A DNA stretch of 64,000 bases. Origin: Tianweitania sediminis. GTDB taxonomy: Bacteria > Pseudomonadota > Alphaproteobacteria > Rhizobiales > Rhizobiaceae. The notes beneath the pieces were generated by a model that was given only the letters and a program-made list of their open reading frames with translations, did not search any database and had not been told where the DNA came from. The stretch lies in contig NZ_JAGIYY010000005.1 in assembly GCF_017813335.1 (NCBI RefSeq), forward strand, positions 124,001-188,000, given 5' to 3'. Of this stretch, positions 61,656 through 64,000 are shown piece after piece. The position numbers and the translations under genes were made by a program. Positions within the stretch are counted from its first letter, which is position 1. Each line of letters begins with the position of its first letter.

Positions 61656-63301
61656 CCGGAGAGAACATCATGGCTGCTTCCAAGCCCGACATCCTCATCA
61701 TCCTCAATGACGACATGGGTTTCTCCGACATCGGTTGTTACGGCGGTGAAGTGGAAACCCCCAACCTCGACGGGCTCGCAACCGGGGGGCTCCGCTACTC
61801 GCAGTTCTACAACACGGCACGCTGCTCTCCCTCGCGCGCGTCTTTGATGACAGGCCTGCACCCGCATCAGACAGGCATCGGCATTCTCACCTATGACACG
61901 GGCCCGGAAGGCTATGCAGGCGATCTTAATCGCCGCTGCGTCACCATGGCGGAAGTTCTGAGGGAGGCCGGCTACGGCACCTATCTGAGTGGCAAGTGGC
62001 ACGTGGCGAAGAACCTGAGGGAGCCAACCGACTCCTGGCCGATGCAGCGCGGCTTTGACAAGTTCTACGGTACGATCATCGGCGCCGGCAGCTTCTTTTA
62101 TCCAAATACTCTGACGCGCGGCAACGAGAACATAGAGCATGAGGCGAGGGACGACGCGGAGTTCTTCTATACCGATGCAATCAGCGACCAAGCGGCCGCT
62201 TTCATCCATGAGCACCACGCTGCTAGCCCCGACAAGCCGCTGTTCCAGTATGTGACCTACACGGCGCCCCATTGGCCGCTTCACGCGCATGACGAAGACA
62301 TCGCCAAGTACAAAGGGCGTTTCGACGCGGGGTGGGACAGGTTGCGTGAGCAGCGGCTCGAACGCCTGGTTCGCGCAGGCATCATCGACCAGTCGTGGAT
62401 GCTCACCGATCGGGATCCGTCACAGCCCGCGTGGGAAAATGCCGAGCAGAAGGAATGGCTGCTGCGTTGCATGGAGGTTTATGCCGCGCAGATCGACCGC
62501 ATGGACCAAGGCATTGGCAGGATCCTTCAAGCGCTTGAGGAAACAGGCCGTTTCGAAAACACGCTGATCATCTTCCTTTCCGACAATGGCGCTTGTGCCG
62601 AAGACATCCCGGAAGGCGTGGACGAGAAGTCCCTCGTCGAAGACCTGATGATAGCCCGCGCGCAAACCCGCGATGGTCGACCGGTGCGCCTCGGCAACGA
62701 CCCAACCATCATGCCCGGCGCTGAGGACACCTACCAAAGCTATGGTGTGGCCTGGGCCAACATGTCGAACACGCCCTTCCGCCTTTACAAACACTGGATC
62801 CACGAAGGCGGCATTGCGACGCCGTTGATCGCGCATTGGCCGAAAGGCATTGCGGAGCGTGGCGCGCTCCGCCATGTGCCGGGCCAACTGCCCGACCTGA
62901 TGGCTACTGTTCTTGAAGTAAGCGGAGCGCGCTATCCGGAAACCTTCAAAGGCAACGTCATCCTTCCACTCGAGGGCGTGAGCCTCGTAAAGTCCTTTGC
63001 CGAAGATCACCAGCGCACCGAGCCCTTGTTTTGGGAGCATGAGGGCAATGCCGCCGTGCGCGTGGGCAACTGGAAGCTGGTGCGCAACTATCCTGGCGCC
63101 TGGGAACTCTACGACATGCAAAGCGACCGCACCGAGATGCGCGACCTTGCGGCGGATAATTCCGAGCGGGTCAAGGACATGCTTGCGCTCTACGAGGCGT
63201 GGGCGAAGCGCTGTGGCGTGATTCCGCGCGAAAAGATCCTGGAGGAAATGAAGAAGCTGGGCGGAAATGCGTTCTGGGAGAAGGAGGAGGAACAAGGCTA
63301 G
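61652..63301 (+). CDS. Cytosolic Cys-type (formylglycine) sulfatase
   Basis: Sulfate-ester hydrolase of 549 residues of the type I (S1) sulfatase family. Metal ligands are in ILNDDMGFSDIGCYGG (Asp20, Asp21). The formylglycine cysteine is Cys58 in ARCSPSRASLMTG (C-x-P-S-R). The later blocks LSGKWHVA, APHWPLHA and FLSDNGACAED carry the other catalytic and metal residues. No signal peptide, so it acts in the cytoplasm, unlike many polysaccharide sulfatases. ATG 61652 overlaps the GntR gene; ATG 61670 has a better GGAG site and may be the real start. With the FGE gene and the importer it forms one system. Confidence 0.93.
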   Translation: MTGENIMAASKPDILIILNDDMGFSDIGCYGGEVETPNLDGLATGGLRYSQFYNTARCSPSRASLMTGLHPHQTGIGILTYDTGPEGYAGDLNRRCVTMAEVLREAGYGTYLSGKWHVAKNLREPTDSWPMQRGFDKFYGTIIGAGSFFYPNTLTRGNENIEHEARDDAEFFYTDAISDQAAAFIHEHHAASPDKPLFQYVTYTAPHWPLHAHDEDIAKYKGRFDAGWDRLREQRLERLVRAGIIDQSWMLTDRDPSQPAWENAEQKEWLLRCMEVYAAQIDRMDQGIGRILQALEETGRFENTLIIFLSDNGACAEDIPEGVDEKSLVEDLMIARAQTRDGRPVRLGNDPTIMPGAEDTYQSYGVAWANMSNTPFRLYKHWIHEGGIATPLIAHWPKGIAERGALRHVPGQLPDLMATVLEVSGARYPETFKGNVILPLEGVSLVKSFAEDHQRTEPLFWEHEGNAAVRVGNWKLVRNYPGAWELYDMQSDRTEMRDLAADNSERVKDMLALYEAWAKRCGVIPREKILEEMKKLGGNAFWEKEEEQG

Positions 63302-63730
63302 GGGTGATAGCCGAAAAACTCGAAAGCCGAAGCTTTAGCTGTTGGCCGCCTACCGGAGCACGCGTCTTAAGCCAGTCTCTGCGGGAATGTGGCTACGGCC
63401 ACTAGGCATCGGGTTTGAAGACCTCCGGGACGAGACGCTATTAAGCCGCCCCCATTTTTGAGCCGTTCCGGCTAACATAAGCTGCATCAACTCCGATGCG
63501 CTATTGCATTAGGTGCAACCTTCCAGCGGGTGCTGCTCTAAGCACCGCCGCCTGCGCAGCACAGTTGCGAATGACGTTCAGCAAGCGGTTTCGTAACCCC
63601 CCTCCTGCCTGGCAAAGTCGCTTAGAAAATACTTCAGGTCCTATAGGCCCAGCCTGCCTCTTGACTTGATGAACCTTATTCATTCGAATGCTGATGAGCT
63701 TGGCGCCGCTTGCGGCCAGGGAGGAGGCTC
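63302..63730. promoter_or_regulatory. Gap of 429 bases before a Liv-type ATPase gene
   Basis: No gene is seen. At 63661 the plus strand has TTGACT, a good -35 match, but the base run 16-17 bases on (TTCGAA/TCGAAT) is a poor -10. A perfect 10-base palindrome CATTCGAATG is at 63681-63690, which may be an operator for the gene starting at 63731. A small stem AAAGC-CGAA-GCTTT occurs shortly after the sulfatase stop but has no T-run. Confidence 0.35.
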
Positions 63731-64000
63731 ATGAGCGAACGCCCGACTAGGACGTCGTGGGACAAACAAGAGGCATTGGCCCGGCCTGTGGGCTTGTCGA
63801 AGGGTGGTCGCGAAGCGCCCGTTCTAGTCTGCGCGGACATTGAACGTCGTTTCGGTGGTCTCCGCGCCCTGAAGGGTGTCAGCCTCTCTGTCGAGAAGGG
63901 CGAAATCTTCGGACTTGTGGGACCCAATGGGTCTGGCAAGACCACGATGGTCAATGTCATGACAGGCTTTTATCCGCCCAGCAGCGGCACCGTGACCCTG
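63731..64000 (+). CDS. Liv-type ABC transporter ATPase, LivG-like (3' end missing)
   Basis: The first 90 codons of an ATPase gene that runs off the window. After a 30-residue N-terminal extension (MSERPTRTSWDKQEALARP) comes LVCADIERRFGGLRALKGVS and Walker A GPNGSGKT, then MVNVMTGFYPPSSGTVTL. The pattern fits LivG/urea-branch ATPases. GGGAGGAGG lies just before the ATG. It probably opens another importer operon that lies outside the window, with the gap at 63302-63730 as its control region. Confidence 0.88.
   Translation, partial: MSERPTRTSWDKQEALARPVGLSKGGREAPVLVCADIERRFGGLRALKGVSLSVEKGEIFGLVGPNGSGKTTMVNVMTGFYPPSSGTVTL

Overview
The window reads as chromosomal DNA of a high-GC alphaproteobacterium, most likely a member of the Hyphomicrobiales (Rhizobiales). 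This rests on the many ABC uptake systems, the TauR/TauXY and IseJ/IseR style sulfonate genes, DctB/DctD-like sigma-54 control and the imelysin-type iron cluster. I see no rRNA, tRNA, CRISPR array, insertion sequence or phage gene. Almost all of the DNA is metabolic operons with short or overlapping gene junctions.

Layout. (1) 2-3211: the 3' part of an Opp/Dpp-type ABC importer (two permeases, two ATPases). (2) 3314-17486: a sulfonate catabolic island. A leftward operon iseJ-iseU-xsc-(YeiH-family exporter)-pta faces the IclR gene iseR. A second leftward operon tauABC-tauXY faces tauR. Isethionate (IseU/IseJ) and taurine (TauABC/TauXY) would both give sulfoacetaldehyde, which Xsc converts to acetyl phosphate and sulfite. 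Pta makes acetyl-CoA and the exporter removes the inorganic sulfur product. Twin IclR-type palindromes and TauR-like direct repeats lie in the two divergent gaps. (3) 17609-21357: a second sulfonate/nitrate-type ABC importer with a GntR/FCD regulator.

(4) 21428-42993: the most striking region. A PAS-AAA+ sigma-54 activator (leftward) faces a rightward operon of about 14.7 kb. It encodes a CoA-transferase, a BadI/MenB-like ring hydrolase, an acyl-CoA ligase, enoyl-CoA hydratase, SDR, acyl-CoA dehydrogenase, 3-hydroxyacyl-CoA dehydrogenase, a lone 3HCDH C-terminal-like protein, an alpha-methylacyl-CoA racemase-like protein, a quinone oxidoreductase, a Liv-type ABC importer, a PcaC-like protein and a HIBADH-like dehydrogenase. 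A lactonase-family hydrolase, a long 3-hydroxyacyl-CoA dehydrogenase, an EamA transporter and a Liv-type binding protein follow. Three good -24/-12 promoters (23181, 38906, 41714) precede the operon, the long dehydrogenase and the binding protein. The gene set matches, step by step, the AliA/AliB/BadK/BadH/BadI route for alicyclic carboxylates, with added racemase and lactone-type enzymes. I infer an uncharacterised sigma-54-controlled pathway for a substituted cyclic acid.

(5) 43199-44524: a membrane diguanylate cyclase. (6) 44781-50024: an OFA-type MFS transporter with a sigma-54 promoter and tandem activator sites, next to a DctB/DctD-like two-component system. (7) 50091-55066: a four-gene imelysin/IrpA iron cluster. 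(8) 55610-63301: a formylglycine-generating enzyme, a CUT1-type ABC importer, a GntR/UTRA regulator and a cytosolic Cys-type sulfatase, which together look like uptake and desulfation of a sulfate ester. (9) 63731 to the end: the start of a Liv-type ABC ATPase gene.

Three separate organosulfur modules (sulfonates, a second TauABC-like importer, a sulfate ester) in one window suggest a bacterium that lives on natural organosulfur compounds. All functions are inferred from sequence; substrates of regions 1, 3, 4, 6 and 8 are not settled.
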